A stretch of DNA of 64,000 nucleotides from NCBI RefSeq assembly GCF_000970085.1, contig NZ_CP009506.1, forward strand, positions 4,216,001 to 4,280,000, written 5' to 3'. The DNA is from Methanosarcina siciliae T4/M (GTDB lineage: Archaea; Halobacteriota; Methanosarcinia; Methanosarcinales; Methanosarcinaceae). The first letter of the stretch is position 1; the number at the start of each line of letters is the position of its first letter. Shown one piece after another: positions 34,851-43,507 of this stretch. The notes below the pieces were generated by a model. It saw nothing but the letters and a program-made list of their open reading frames with translations, did no database searches and had not been told where the DNA came from. A program made the position numbers and the translations under genes.

Positions 34851-34922
34851 GGAAAGCACATATGGACTCCATAAACTCCTTTTCGTTAACTCTTTATAAG
34901 TTTTCTCTCCACAATATCAAAC
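34851..34922 (-). promoter_or_regulatory. Conserved promoter/leader element, copy 4
   Basis: Contains CTTTATAAGTTTTCTC and GGACTCCATAAACTCCTTTTCG on the plus strand, matching copies 1-3. It lies upstream of the small exporter operon. A 14-codon frame (ATG near 34871) starts at the same position as the ATG in copy 3. Confidence 0.6.
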
Positions 34923-35270
34923 GGTAGGATTTTCACACTTGTTTATAGTCCATAATTATCCTCTTAGTATTGATTGTTAGAGACCCTGGTCAGAAAAATT
35001 ATATAATACATACCTATTGCAAGCGAATTTTTTGAAAAAAAATCAAAATATAAGATTTTGAGAAGAATTTTGTCTTTTTAAATAATAAATTAGATAAAAA
35101 TATAGAAGATAAGTATAAAAAAGCAAGGTAGTTCCGATATGAACCAAAATATGATTGAAGAACGGCAAAGTATCTTTTAAGAAAAATAACAAATAAGACA
35201 TTAAACAATATTAGATACTGAAACCTTGGCAAATAAAATCTTTAACTGTTCTCAACCTTCAAGGTTCTGT
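34923..35270. other. Intergenic region
   Basis: About 350 very AT-rich bases between the exporter operon promoter and the Cas4-like gene end. No feature beyond a possible terminator-like T-rich tract was recognised. Confidence 0.4.
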
Positions 35271-36107
35271 TTAAAAAAACTTAGACATCAGAGAAGAATT
35301 CGAAACACAGTGCTCCGAAAATGTACATTGCGTGCAGAATTTTTCTTCCGTTTTCTCGGGCATGAGTCCGGCTTTTATTTTTTCCACGCGCCTGCAGATT
35401 TTCAATACCTCTCTCCGGTCAGAACTTCGGATAACCACCTTTCGGAGCAGCCCGAAACTTACGTACTCAACAAAAGCGAAAGGGACTTCTTTTCCGGATT
35501 CGGCTTCAAGGAGGAGGGCAAGGGATGCAGCGTGAATTCTATCGGACGCCCACACGCCCTGGACAGGGCAACTCCCCGGCTTCAGGATCGAAGGAACATC
35601 CGTGCCCTCGAAACGGACTATTTTGGAAGGCACCCCTTTCAGGTTAATTTTTTCCGAGGAAAGAAACGGCTCGGTTTTTACAGGAGTAAGTGCCGCAAGC
35701 ATGGTGTCTTTTCCATATTCTTCAAGTCCTTTGAGAAGGTTAGCCACAATTTCCGGAATTTTTGCTCTTGCCCGCGCGCTCCCTTCTTCCAGGACTCCTC
35801 CCTCTATGCGGGCAAAATCTCCAGGAAACATTATCGGAAGGTCTTCATATGCCTGATTCAGAGCAGCTTCAAGTTCTTTGCACAGGGTATCGGCGTTTAA
35901 CGAACACTTGTTTACAATTTCAGGATAATTCAGAGAGAGCTCTTTCAGGAGCATTCTCTCGAGCCGAGAAGCGTTTATTTCCGGGAACAATTCAAATCCG
36001 CGGCTGACAAAGTACACCCGCCGCGGGCAGCTGTTATATAGGAGAATGTCGGAGACGCTTATATCCGGGTTCCGTGAATCTGCAGGCATCACATTCCAAT
36101 TTACCAT
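35271..36107 (-). CDS. Cas4-like RecB-family nuclease
   Basis: Stand-alone Cas4/Dna2-like protein (278 aa from ATG 36107; 272 aa from ATG 36089). The N-terminal Cys of NSCPRRVYFVSRG and the C-terminal FCTQCTFSEHC fit the Fe-S cluster of Cas4. The centre has the expected conserved acidic residues and the VEYVSFGLLRKVVI strand with the nuclease Lys/Arg. No CRISPR array or other cas gene is nearby, so it is one of the solo Cas4-like proteins frequent in archaea. A TATA-like TTATAC about 29 bases upstream of ATG 36107 suggests a leaderless or short-leader transcript. It is divergent from the following HTH regulator. Confidence 0.75.
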   Translation of the reverse strand: MVNWNVMPADSRNPDISVSDILLYNSCPRRVYFVSRGFELFPEINASRLERMLLKELSLNYPEIVNKCSLNADTLCKELEAALNQAYEDLPIMFPGDFARIEGGVLEEGSARARAKIPEIVANLLKGLEEYGKDTMLAALTPVKTEPFLSSEKINLKGVPSKIVRFEGTDVPSILKPGSCPVQGVWASDRIHAASLALLLEAESGKEVPFAFVEYVSFGLLRKVVIRSSDRREVLKICRRVEKIKAGLMPEKTEEKFCTQCTFSEHCVSNSSLMSKFF

Positions 36108-36229
36108 CCAGATGTTATAAATTTTTTGTATAAGATGTCCGGTCTCAAACAATTCCCGTACTGCGACAATTGCCGAACTCGCATTCGTTAGATATATATG
36201 GTAATGTTTCGTCTTAGTTTAAGTAAGTC

Positions 36230-36970
36230 ATGACATCAAACGATTCCTCAGAAAATCTGCGCAACCGTCTCGCGGAAAAAATGGCTGGTGATATCACACT
36301 CTCGGAAAAACCCGGAGAGTCCCTGAAAAAGTGGAGGTTAAACTTCGAAATATCCCAGACTGATATTGCAAATTACCTTAAGGTTTCTCCTTCTGTGATA
36401 AGTGACTATGAAAGCGGAAGGCGAAAGTCTCCAGGGACACTGATAGTCCGGAAAATCGTTGAATCCCTGCTTGAAATTGATATAGAGCGGGGGGGGAAGA
36501 AGATCCACGCTTACGAATCCATACTTAACGCTGAAAATAGTTCAAAATCCATCTATTCAACCTATGAATATACCATCCCGATACAGCTTGCAAAACTGGT
36601 CAACCTTATCGAAGGCGACATTGTCTACAAAGGGGCTGAAAAGCCTCTGTATGGTTTTTCTGTTATCGACAGTCAGAGGGCGATCCTGGAACTTTCCTCC
36701 CATGAATTCCAGAAGCTCTACGGCTGGAGTACGGACAGAGCCATGATCTTTACGAAGGTCAGTACCGGGAAATCCCCCATGGTAGCTATCCGGGTCACCA
36801 ATCTGAAACCCGGAGTCGTTGTGCTCCACGGGCTCCGTGAAGAAGAGGTCGAACCTGTTGTAGTCAAGATGGCAGAGGTAGACCGTATCCCCCTTGTCGC
36901 AACCACAATGGACCTCGATCAGATTGTGCAGTTACTGAAAAAATACAGTCAATATTATGCGAAGGAATGA
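36230..36970 (+). CDS. HTH transcriptional regulator with C-terminal ligand-like domain
   Basis: 246-residue regulator. An XRE-type HTH lies at about 30-85 (QTDIANYLKVSPSVISDYESGRRKSPG). A ~150-residue C-terminal domain follows (IPIQLAKLVNLIEGDIVYKG ... FTKVSTGKSPMVAIRVTNLKP). It is the gene immediately before HMG-CoA synthase. Its stop (36970) is 45 bases from that gene's ATG, so the two are probably co-transcribed. This placement makes it a good candidate regulator of isoprenoid lipid synthesis, possibly sensing a CoA ester or mevalonate intermediate, which is inference. Confidence 0.85.
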   Translation: MTSNDSSENLRNRLAEKMAGDITLSEKPGESLKKWRLNFEISQTDIANYLKVSPSVISDYESGRRKSPGTLIVRKIVESLLEIDIERGGKKIHAYESILNAENSSKSIYSTYEYTIPIQLAKLVNLIEGDIVYKGAEKPLYGFSVIDSQRAILELSSHEFQKLYGWSTDRAMIFTKVSTGKSPMVAIRVTNLKPGVVVLHGLREEEVEPVVVKMAEVDRIPLVATTMDLDQIVQLLKKYSQYYAKE

Positions 36971-37014
36971 AAACCCTGAAACTGATGCCTAAACACTCAA
37001 AAACAGGTGAACAA

Positions 37015-38064
37015 ATGACTATTGGAATTGTATCTTACGGTGCTTATGTCCCAAGATACCGTATAAAAATTGAAGAAATCGCCCGGCTCTGGGGTGATGA
37101 TGCCGAGGCTCTCAGAAATGGCCTCATGGTGTACGAAAAATCCGTACCTGATGTCGATGAAGACGCAGCAACGATTGCAGTGGAAGCAGCAAGATACGCA
37201 ATGGCAAGAAGCGGTGTCGATACCTCCAGAATCGGGGCGGTATACACAGGTTCAGAAAGTCATCCCTACGCTGTAAAACCTACAAGCACCATCGTAGCCC
37301 AGGCTATCGGCGCAACCCCCGAAATGACTGCAGCAGACTTTGAGTTTGCCTGTAAGGCAGGAACAGCCGCAGTTCAAGCCTGTATGGGCCTGGTGGGCTC
37401 AGGAATGATCGACCTCGGGATGGCCATAGGAGCAGACGTTTCCCAGGGGGCCCCGAGCGATGCTCTTGAATACACTGCAGCTGCAGGTGGAGTTGCCTGC
37501 CTGATCGGAAGAAAAGAATCCGAACTTGCTGCAATAATTGAAGATACATACTCTTTTACAACGGATACCCCTGACTTCTGGAGGAGGGAAGGAATGCCCT
37601 ACCCCGAGCATGGAGGCAGGTTTACGGGAGAGCCCGGATACTTCAAGCATGTGACAAACGGTGCAAAAGGGCTGCTTGAAAAAATCGGGACAAAACCTGA
37701 AGATTATGATTATGCGGTATTTCACCAGCCAAACGGAAAGTTCCCGAGCAAGGCTGCAAAGATGCTCGGGTTTACAAAAACCCAGATCACGCCGGGACTT
37801 GTTGTCCCTAAAATCGGAAATACCTATTCAGGTTCCTGCCTAATGGGAATTGCTGCAACCCTTGACCAGGCAAAGCCCGGAGATAGGATTTTTGCAACCG
37901 CTTTCGGGTCCGGAGCAGGGGCCGACGCATTCAGCATAACAGTTACCGACAGGATTGAGGAAATCCGAAATCGGGCTCCGACGGTTTCCGAAATTATCAA
38001 GGATCCTGTATACATCGACTACGCAAGGTATGCCAGGCATAAAGGCAAGATCCGTCTGGCCTGA
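37015..38064 (+). CDS. Hydroxymethylglutaryl-CoA synthase
   Basis: Condenses acetyl-CoA with acetoacetyl-CoA to HMG-CoA, the entry to the mevalonate pathway for archaeal ether lipids. 349 aa, archaeal type. It has the nucleophile Cys113 in FEFACKAGTAAVQ, TGSESHPYAVKPT near residue 80 and FHQPNGKFPSKAAK with the catalytic His. The ATG at 37015 is preceded by GGTGA at a 4-base spacing. The earlier in-frame start at 36967 has none. It is followed by thiolase and a DUF35 protein, the set that forms the thiolase/HMGCS channel complex in methanogens. Confidence 0.96.
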   Translation: MTIGIVSYGAYVPRYRIKIEEIARLWGDDAEALRNGLMVYEKSVPDVDEDAATIAVEAARYAMARSGVDTSRIGAVYTGSESHPYAVKPTSTIVAQAIGATPEMTAADFEFACKAGTAAVQACMGLVGSGMIDLGMAIGADVSQGAPSDALEYTAAAGGVACLIGRKESELAAIIEDTYSFTTDTPDFWRREGMPYPEHGGRFTGEPGYFKHVTNGAKGLLEKIGTKPEDYDYAVFHQPNGKFPSKAAKMLGFTKTQITPGLVVPKIGNTYSGSCLMGIAATLDQAKPGDRIFATAFGSGAGADAFSITVTDRIEEIRNRAPTVSEIIKDPVYIDYARYARHKGKIRLA

Positions 38065-38080
38065 AAACGGGGTGAATATA

Positions 38081-39253
38081 ATGAGAGACGTAGCAATTAT
38101 CGGAGTAAAGAATACAAAATTCGGGGAACTCTGGGAGCGCTCCTTAAGAGACATAGTCGTAGAAGCCGGCATAGGAGCAATCCAGGACGCAGGCGTAAGC
38201 GGAAAAGATATTGACGCGCTTTATATAGGGAACATGAGTGGAGGCCGCTTTATTGAGCAGGAACATATAGGGGCTCTCATTGCGGACTATTCAGGGCTTT
38301 CAAGGAACCTCCATGTCCCGGCTACAAGAGTGGAAGCCGCCTGTGCATCAGGAGGGCTTGCCCTGCGCCAGGCCATAATGTCCGTGGCTTCGGGCTACAG
38401 CGAGATCGTGGTTGCGGCAGGAGCGGAAAAAATGACAGACGTTGGCTCCGAAGAGGCATCTTCAGCTCTTGCGGCAGCCGCCGACCGGGAATGGGAAGGC
38501 ATGGCAGGAGCAACTTTCCCCGGGCTTTATGCAATGATTGCAAAACTGCATATGCACAGGTACGGAACCACCAGTGAACAGCTTGCAGAAGTAGCCGTAA
38601 AGAACCACAAAAACGGATGCTTTAACCCGATCGCCCAGTACAAGAACCTGATCACCGTAGACAACGTCCTGAACTCAATAATGGTAGCCGACCCGTTACA
38701 TATCTTTGACTGTTCTCCAATAACAGACGGGGCATCTGCGCTTGTCCTGGCACCTGCGGATGTTGCCCACAAATACACCGATACCCCCATTTACATTAAG
38801 GCAACCGCACAGGCAAGTGATACTATCGCCCTCCATGACAGAAGAGATATCACAACCCTGGACTCAACCGTAATGGCTGCAAAGAGGGCATATTCCATGG
38901 CAAAATTGAAGCCTGAAGATATTGACCTTGTCGAAGTGCACGACTGCTTTACCATTGCAGAGATCTGTGCAATTGAAGACCTCGGCTTTGCAGAAAAAGG
39001 CAAAGGCGGGATTGTCACCGAAAATGGAGAAACTGCAATCGGCGGAAGAATCCCTGTCAACACCTCCGGCGGCCTGAAAGCCTGCGGACACCCCGTGGGA
39101 GCAACAGGCATAAAGCAGGCTGTGGAAATCGTAACCCAGCTGCGCGGAGATGCAGGCAAGCGCCAGGTAGCTGGGGCTGAGTACGGAATGACCCACAACG
39201 TCGGAGGGTCAGGAGCAACGGCAGTAGTACACATTTTCTCGAGGGATAGGTGA
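38081..39253 (+). CDS. Acetoacetyl-CoA thiolase (SCP-x-like archaeal thiolase)
   Basis: Forms acetoacetyl-CoA from two acetyl-CoA (390 aa). It carries the active-site Cys88 in VEAACASGG, the His of HDCFTIAEI and the C-terminal CGHPVGATG. The ATG at 38081 follows GGTGA at 5 bases and lies 17 bases after the HMG-CoA synthase stop. In archaea this thiolase passes acetoacetyl-CoA directly to HMG-CoA synthase within a complex bridged by the DUF35 protein encoded next. Confidence 0.95.
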   Translation: MRDVAIIGVKNTKFGELWERSLRDIVVEAGIGAIQDAGVSGKDIDALYIGNMSGGRFIEQEHIGALIADYSGLSRNLHVPATRVEAACASGGLALRQAIMSVASGYSEIVVAAGAEKMTDVGSEEASSALAAAADREWEGMAGATFPGLYAMIAKLHMHRYGTTSEQLAEVAVKNHKNGCFNPIAQYKNLITVDNVLNSIMVADPLHIFDCSPITDGASALVLAPADVAHKYTDTPIYIKATAQASDTIALHDRRDITTLDSTVMAAKRAYSMAKLKPEDIDLVEVHDCFTIAEICAIEDLGFAEKGKGGIVTENGETAIGGRIPVNTSGGLKACGHPVGATGIKQAVEIVTQLRGDAGKRQVAGAEYGMTHNVGGSGATAVVHIFSRDR

Positions 39254-39258
39254 AATAG

Positions 39259-39657
39259 ATGTCTTCTGTACCAAGATTCTGGAGAAACCTCGGCAGCAGG
39301 TATAACCTCGAAGGAACCCGCTGTAAGGAATGCGGGGAATACTTCTATCCCCCACGCAATGTCTGCGTAAACTGCAGGCGCATGGGTGAGCTCGAACCCT
39401 TCAAATTCAAAGGCACCGGCGAAATCGTAAGCTACACATTGATTCACACGGCTGCGGAAGGTTTTGAAAGCCAGGCTCCCTATACCCTTGCAATAATCAA
39501 ACTGGACGAAGGGCCCCGCCTGACCTCTCAGGTAATTGGCGACCCTGAAAAGATCCAGATCGGAACTCGGGTTAGGTCCGTGTTCAGAAAGCTAGGGGAA
39601 GACGGGGAACACGGCATGATATACTACGGCACCAAGTTTGTCCCTGCAGAGGACTGA
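39259..39657 (+). CDS. DUF35 OB-fold zinc-ribbon scaffold protein
   Basis: 132-residue protein. An N-terminal helix (MSSVPRFWRNLGSRYN), a zinc ribbon with CKEC (about 22-25) and CVNC (about 37-40), and an OB-fold C-terminal domain (GTGEIVSYTLIHT). In methanogens it bridges thiolase and HMG-CoA synthase and channels the intermediate. The ribosome binding site GGTGA overlaps the thiolase stop, so it is translationally coupled. Confidence 0.93.
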   Translation: MSSVPRFWRNLGSRYNLEGTRCKECGEYFYPPRNVCVNCRRMGELEPFKFKGTGEIVSYTLIHTAAEGFESQAPYTLAIIKLDEGPRLTSQVIGDPEKIQIGTRVRSVFRKLGEDGEHGMIYYGTKFVPAED

Positions 39658-39760
39658 TTGGGCCAAGACTTTTCCTTCCTGGAAAATTTAGGAAATAAAT
39701 TACGGTTTAGTTAATAAATTACGGATTGAACCTGAACAGAACCGGAGATGTCTGGAAACT

Positions 39761-40291
39761 ATGATCGAAGTGGAAGTCAAGGTCAGAGCGGATCACTCAA
39801 AGATCCGCCCGCTCCTTGAGAAAATCGGGGCAGGCAAAATAGGGGTTGAAGAACAGGCAGATACCTATTTTGCAGCTCCGTACAGGGACTTTGCAAAGAC
39901 TGATGAAGCCCTCAGGATCCGCTCTCTGGGTGGGCAAGCTGTTTTAACATATAAAGGGCCTAAACTCGATAAAGTATCCAAAACCCGAGAAGAACTCGAA
40001 ACTCCTGTAGATGAAGCCACAGCAGTAAAAATATTTCGTGCCCTGGGGTTCTCGGAAGCCGGAGCAGTCCGCAAAAAACGAGAAATATTCAGAGCAGGAG
40101 AAATAATCGTCTGCCTTGATGCAGTCGAAGGGCTGGGAGAATTCCTGGAAGTAGAGCTTGATGTAGAAGATGAAAAAGATCTTGGAAGTTCCAGGGATCA
40201 GTTGTTTAAATTATTATCTCAGTTAGGAGTAGATGAAAAAGATTCCATCCGGACATCTTACCTTGAGATGGTACTTGGAAATAAGAACTGA
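39761..40291 (+). CDS. CYTH-domain (class IV adenylyl cyclase-like) protein
   Basis: 176-residue triphosphate-tunnel metalloenzyme. It has the EVEVK motif at residues 3-7 and the alternating charged strand residues (LRIRS, LTYKGPK, REELE, KKREIF, LDAVEGLGEFLEVE). Archaeal members may be thiamine-triphosphatase-like, tripolyphosphatase or cAMP-forming. The substrate cannot be told. About 100 bases separate it from the DUF35 gene, and a functional link is doubtful. Confidence 0.85.
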   Translation: MIEVEVKVRADHSKIRPLLEKIGAGKIGVEEQADTYFAAPYRDFAKTDEALRIRSLGGQAVLTYKGPKLDKVSKTREELETPVDEATAVKIFRALGFSEAGAVRKKREIFRAGEIIVCLDAVEGLGEFLEVELDVEDEKDLGSSRDQLFKLLSQLGVDEKDSIRTSYLEMVLGNKN

Positions 40292-40702
40292 AAGCATTTT
40301 TACCCATTAATGCTGTTGTGTCAGCAGTAAATATCATGTCAGCAGTAAGAATGGAATGTCCAGTATAACCGATTACAGCGTTCAGAATCTTTTTTTTCAT
40401 TATCTTTTAATTCTGAGGATTGGCGCGACAATACTGCAAATAAATATAGTATTTTTACCAAAATGTGATAAAGAGAAATAGAACAACGATTATATTGTTC
40501 CTGTGACTGAAAACCTATTCAGATTTAAACTGAAGTTTCAAAGAAACGCGATTTTAACCTCAATTTTCTCTAAAAAACAATATCAGCTGACCTTTTGCAA
40601 ATTTTTTATTTGTAGATCCTAAGTATTAAATTCACTTTAAAAAGTCTATTGATATTGTTTATTTCAAAAAGTTATTTATATAGGTAGATCATAATCAATA
40701 CT
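40292..40702. other. Intergenic region before IS1634-type transposase
   Basis: About 410 AT-rich bases. It probably includes the left end of the insertion sequence. GCGACAATAC (near 40421) and the reverse of CGTTATTGTC (near 42371) share GACAATA, but a convincing terminal repeat could not be fixed by eye. Confidence 0.4.
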
Positions 40703-42364
40703 ATGGTATTTTTAAGAAAGAAACTCGTCAATGGGAAACCTTACTGGTATATAGTAGAATCTGCCAGAGTTGATGGAAAGGTAAAAACCATTTTTCAGGT
40801 TTATCTGGGTAGCGCAGAAAAAATACTTGAGATGAAAAGGCAATGTGAATCATTGCCCTATGATAAACTTAGATCCTTTGATTACGGCAAGCTTGCCGCA
40901 CTTCTTCATGTGAATGAAGAACTTGGATTCATTGACATAGTTAACAAGCATACTGACAAAAAATTAATAGATGGATTGAGTGTTGGAGAATACCTCTTAC
41001 TTGATGTAATCGGAAAAAGTCACGGCGTTTTAAGTGAAAACGGGATTGAAGAGTGGTTCAAAAAATCCCCTTTAGCTTTCATGTGGAAATTCCCGCACAA
41101 GTTAAATTGTCAGAATTTTCTGAACCAAATGAATTATGTCGACTTGGATACTATGAAAAAGATTGAAGACGATCTTTGCAGAGTTCTTGTAGGAAAGGGA
41201 TTTACTCCATCAATAATGTTTGTGGATGAATCAAACTGGTTTACGTATGCTAACAATTATGATGACGAGAGCGAACTGCTTCATAAAGGATATAACAAAA
41301 AGCATAGGAAAGACAAAAATCAAATATGTGTTTCGCTAGCTGTAAACGAGGATAACATACCTTTTATTCATGAAACATATCCTGGAAATGTTCATGACTC
41401 TGAAGAATTTTCAGGCATAGTAGATAAAATCATAAACAGACTGACTGAATTAAATATCTGTTCTGAAGATCTTGTTCTTGTTTTCGATAAGGGTAACAAC
41501 TCAAAAGATAACATTGAAAAGGTAACCTCAAAAATGAGTTTTGTAGGATCTGCAAAAACAAATCAAGCCGAGGAGCTTCTCGATGTTCCGCTTTCCAAAT
41601 ATGAGTGTTTATACAAGAATTCGAAAGGTAACAAAATTTTTGGATACAGAACAAAACACCAGTTTTACGGAGCAGAATATACAACCGTAATAACCTACAA
41701 CGAAGGAACTTACAAGCTTCAAAAGAGCACTTATGAAACAAACAAATCAAGAATAATTGATAGTTTGGAGGATCTCCAGAGAAGATTAGAAAGCAGTAAA
41801 GGAAAAGAAAGAAACAGGAGCAGCGTAGAACGTGAGGTTGCAGGAATTATTCTGAAAAAATACAATAGCGTTATAAAATATGAAATAATTGATGCTCTGG
41901 AAGGGAAGAAAAAGCCTCAGTTAAAGTTCTGGATTGATGAAGAAAACGAAAAAAAGTGCGAAAAGACGTTTGGGAAGAACGTCCTATTTACGGATAAGCA
42001 AAAATGGCAAACTAAAAAGATAGTGAAAACATATAACAGTAAGAATCTTGTTGAAGATGATTTTAAACTGTTGAATGATCACTTGCTTGTTCCTGTAGGA
42101 CCAGTATATCATCACAAGGATGAAAACATTAGAGTTCATGTGTTTTTGGCTATGGCTGGCCTACTTTTCTACAGATACCTGGCATGGGAGACCAAAATGT
42201 ACGGTTTCTCTTTGAAAAAGCTCATTGAAAAACTGTCTGAGATCAAGATTGCGGTAGTTCAGGAAAAAGAGTCCAAAAAAAGCAAAATTATTGTGGAAGA
42301 AATGGACACAAAACAAGCATCGTTATTTTCTTTTCTAAACATGGAAAAATACCTGCCATATTAA
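40703..42364 (+). CDS. IS1634-family transposase
   Basis: 553-residue DDE transposase, intact. It opens MVFLRKKLVNGKPYWYIVES, a start typical of IS1634 proteins, and has the conserved VDESNWFTY, FDKGNNSKDNI and a C-terminal HVFLAMAGLLFYRYLAWE segment. Codon use is AT-richer than the neighbouring metabolic genes, in keeping with a mobile element. It separates the CYTH gene from the GNAT/YoaP gene. Confidence 0.9.
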   Translation: MVFLRKKLVNGKPYWYIVESARVDGKVKTIFQVYLGSAEKILEMKRQCESLPYDKLRSFDYGKLAALLHVNEELGFIDIVNKHTDKKLIDGLSVGEYLLLDVIGKSHGVLSENGIEEWFKKSPLAFMWKFPHKLNCQNFLNQMNYVDLDTMKKIEDDLCRVLVGKGFTPSIMFVDESNWFTYANNYDDESELLHKGYNKKHRKDKNQICVSLAVNEDNIPFIHETYPGNVHDSEEFSGIVDKIINRLTELNICSEDLVLVFDKGNNSKDNIEKVTSKMSFVGSAKTNQAEELLDVPLSKYECLYKNSKGNKIFGYRTKHQFYGAEYTTVITYNEGTYKLQKSTYETNKSRIIDSLEDLQRRLESSKGKERNRSSVEREVAGIILKKYNSVIKYEIIDALEGKKKPQLKFWIDEENEKKCEKTFGKNVLFTDKQKWQTKKIVKTYNSKNLVEDDFKLLNDHLLVPVGPVYHHKDENIRVHVFLAMAGLLFYRYLAWETKMYGFSLKKLIEKLSEIKIAVVQEKESKKSKIIVEEMDTKQASLFSFLNMEKYLPY

Positions 42365-42455
42365 CAAAATCGTTATTGTCAGGATTATTCTTTTATTAGG
42401 CATACACAAACAAAGCCAGAGGATAACGGAAAATCACTCATCTTTGAAAGGTGAG

Positions 42456-43235
42456 TTAAATGGAATACATTTTTTTCATAATATTTTCAAATCTTGTATT
42501 ACTGATCGGATGATGACTGATGACCTTCCCATTATAAATAATACAAAATGTTCCGAAAGCACAGGGTGTTTGTTGAGCTTCCTCCGAATCCTTAAGGTCG
42601 ATCAGGTTAGCCTTTATTTTCAATTTGTTTCTGGCAGTTTCCAAAATAGCATCCACGTTTTTTACTGAGTAAGGACACTGGGCGGAGCGTATGATGGTCA
42701 GGCCTTCCTCATATTTCTCCGTATTCGCTGAGATGGTTTTAAACTTCGGATCCGGGGCTTTCGGGTTGAATTTTAAAACCATCAATTCAAAATCAGGTTT
42801 AGCCTCATCGACCGGAATAAACCCTTTTTTTAAGAAAATATCTTTCCTGGCCATAAATGGGCCATTTCTTGTAACAACCGCAACGCCCTGCATGTTTGCT
42901 TCTTTTGCATCCTTAATGCACTCTTCAATCAAAGAAGACGCATATCCTTTCCCTTTAAACTCGTTTTTGAATCCGACAAAAATGCAATGGATAAATATAT
43001 ATCCTTCTGCATCGACCGGGCGGTGTGCATATTTTCCCGGGATATATTCAAGCATGCCCTGGTAACCGCCTTCTTCTGAGATGATTACTTTTATCCTGAG
43101 CCCTTTTGGATAGTATTCTTTAAACCAGTCAATTTTCCTTCTTAACTCAAGGTGCTTTTTTAACTCTTTGTATCCGCAAACACCATACTCAGCAATGTTT
43201 TCCGGAGTAAGGTCCATTATTTCCATGTCAGTCAT
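42456..43235 (-). CDS. GNAT acetyltransferase with C-terminal YoaP-like domain
   Basis: 259-residue two-domain protein. An N-terminal GNAT acetyltransferase domain (about 1-150, with VGFKNEFKGKGYASSLIEEC as acetyl-CoA loop) is joined to a thioredoxin-fold-like YoaP domain. The latter has RSAQCPYSVKN, an exposed single Cys in a CPYS motif, and TPCAFGTFCIIYNG. ATG 43235 is chosen. The frame opens at 43253 without support. A possible small element with inverted-repeat ends (43258-43464) lies directly upstream. Substrate unknown. Confidence 0.82.
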   Translation of the reverse strand: MTDMEIMDLTPENIAEYGVCGYKELKKHLELRRKIDWFKEYYPKGLRIKVIISEEGGYQGMLEYIPGKYAHRPVDAEGYIFIHCIFVGFKNEFKGKGYASSLIEECIKDAKEANMQGVAVVTRNGPFMARKDIFLKKGFIPVDEAKPDFELMVLKFNPKAPDPKFKTISANTEKYEEGLTIIRSAQCPYSVKNVDAILETARNKLKIKANLIDLKDSEEAQQTPCAFGTFCIIYNGKVISHHPISNTRFENIMKKMYSI

Positions 43236-43257
43236 AGAGACACAATCCCACAACTCA

Positions 43258-43464
43258 TTTATTTCGGCTCTTCGCTGTTTCGGGTGTGTAACTTAGATTC
43301 ATCTCCTGATTGTCAACATCCTGAATGTCAAAACATCATATCTAAAATTTAGAAACACTTATGGTTGAAATCACATTTAAGCGTGATGTTTCTTTTTTTG
43401 CCTGGATACTTTCTAACCGAACAATTATTTTCGGCCCGTATGGAGCAGCGAAGAGCCAAATAAT
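43258..43464. repeat. Small inverted-repeat element, possible MITE
   Basis: GGCTCTTCGCTG (43266-43277) recurs as its perfect reverse complement CAGCGAAGAGCC (43446-43457). With one gap the arms extend outward to about 19 bases through TTATTT. The 207-base element has no ORF. Confidence 0.5.
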
Positions 43465-43507
43465 TTTTTCAGCCTCCTGAAACTTTTACTTTTTCTGGAT
43501 TCAATTC

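Noticed and set aside
35226..35900. 224-codon plus-strand frame
   Set aside because: Antisense to the Cas4-like gene, whose cysteine pattern makes that strand the coding one.
40400..42450. Terminal inverted repeats of the IS1634-type element
   Set aside because: Only a 7-base GACAATA match was seen at candidate ends, too short to define the element limits.
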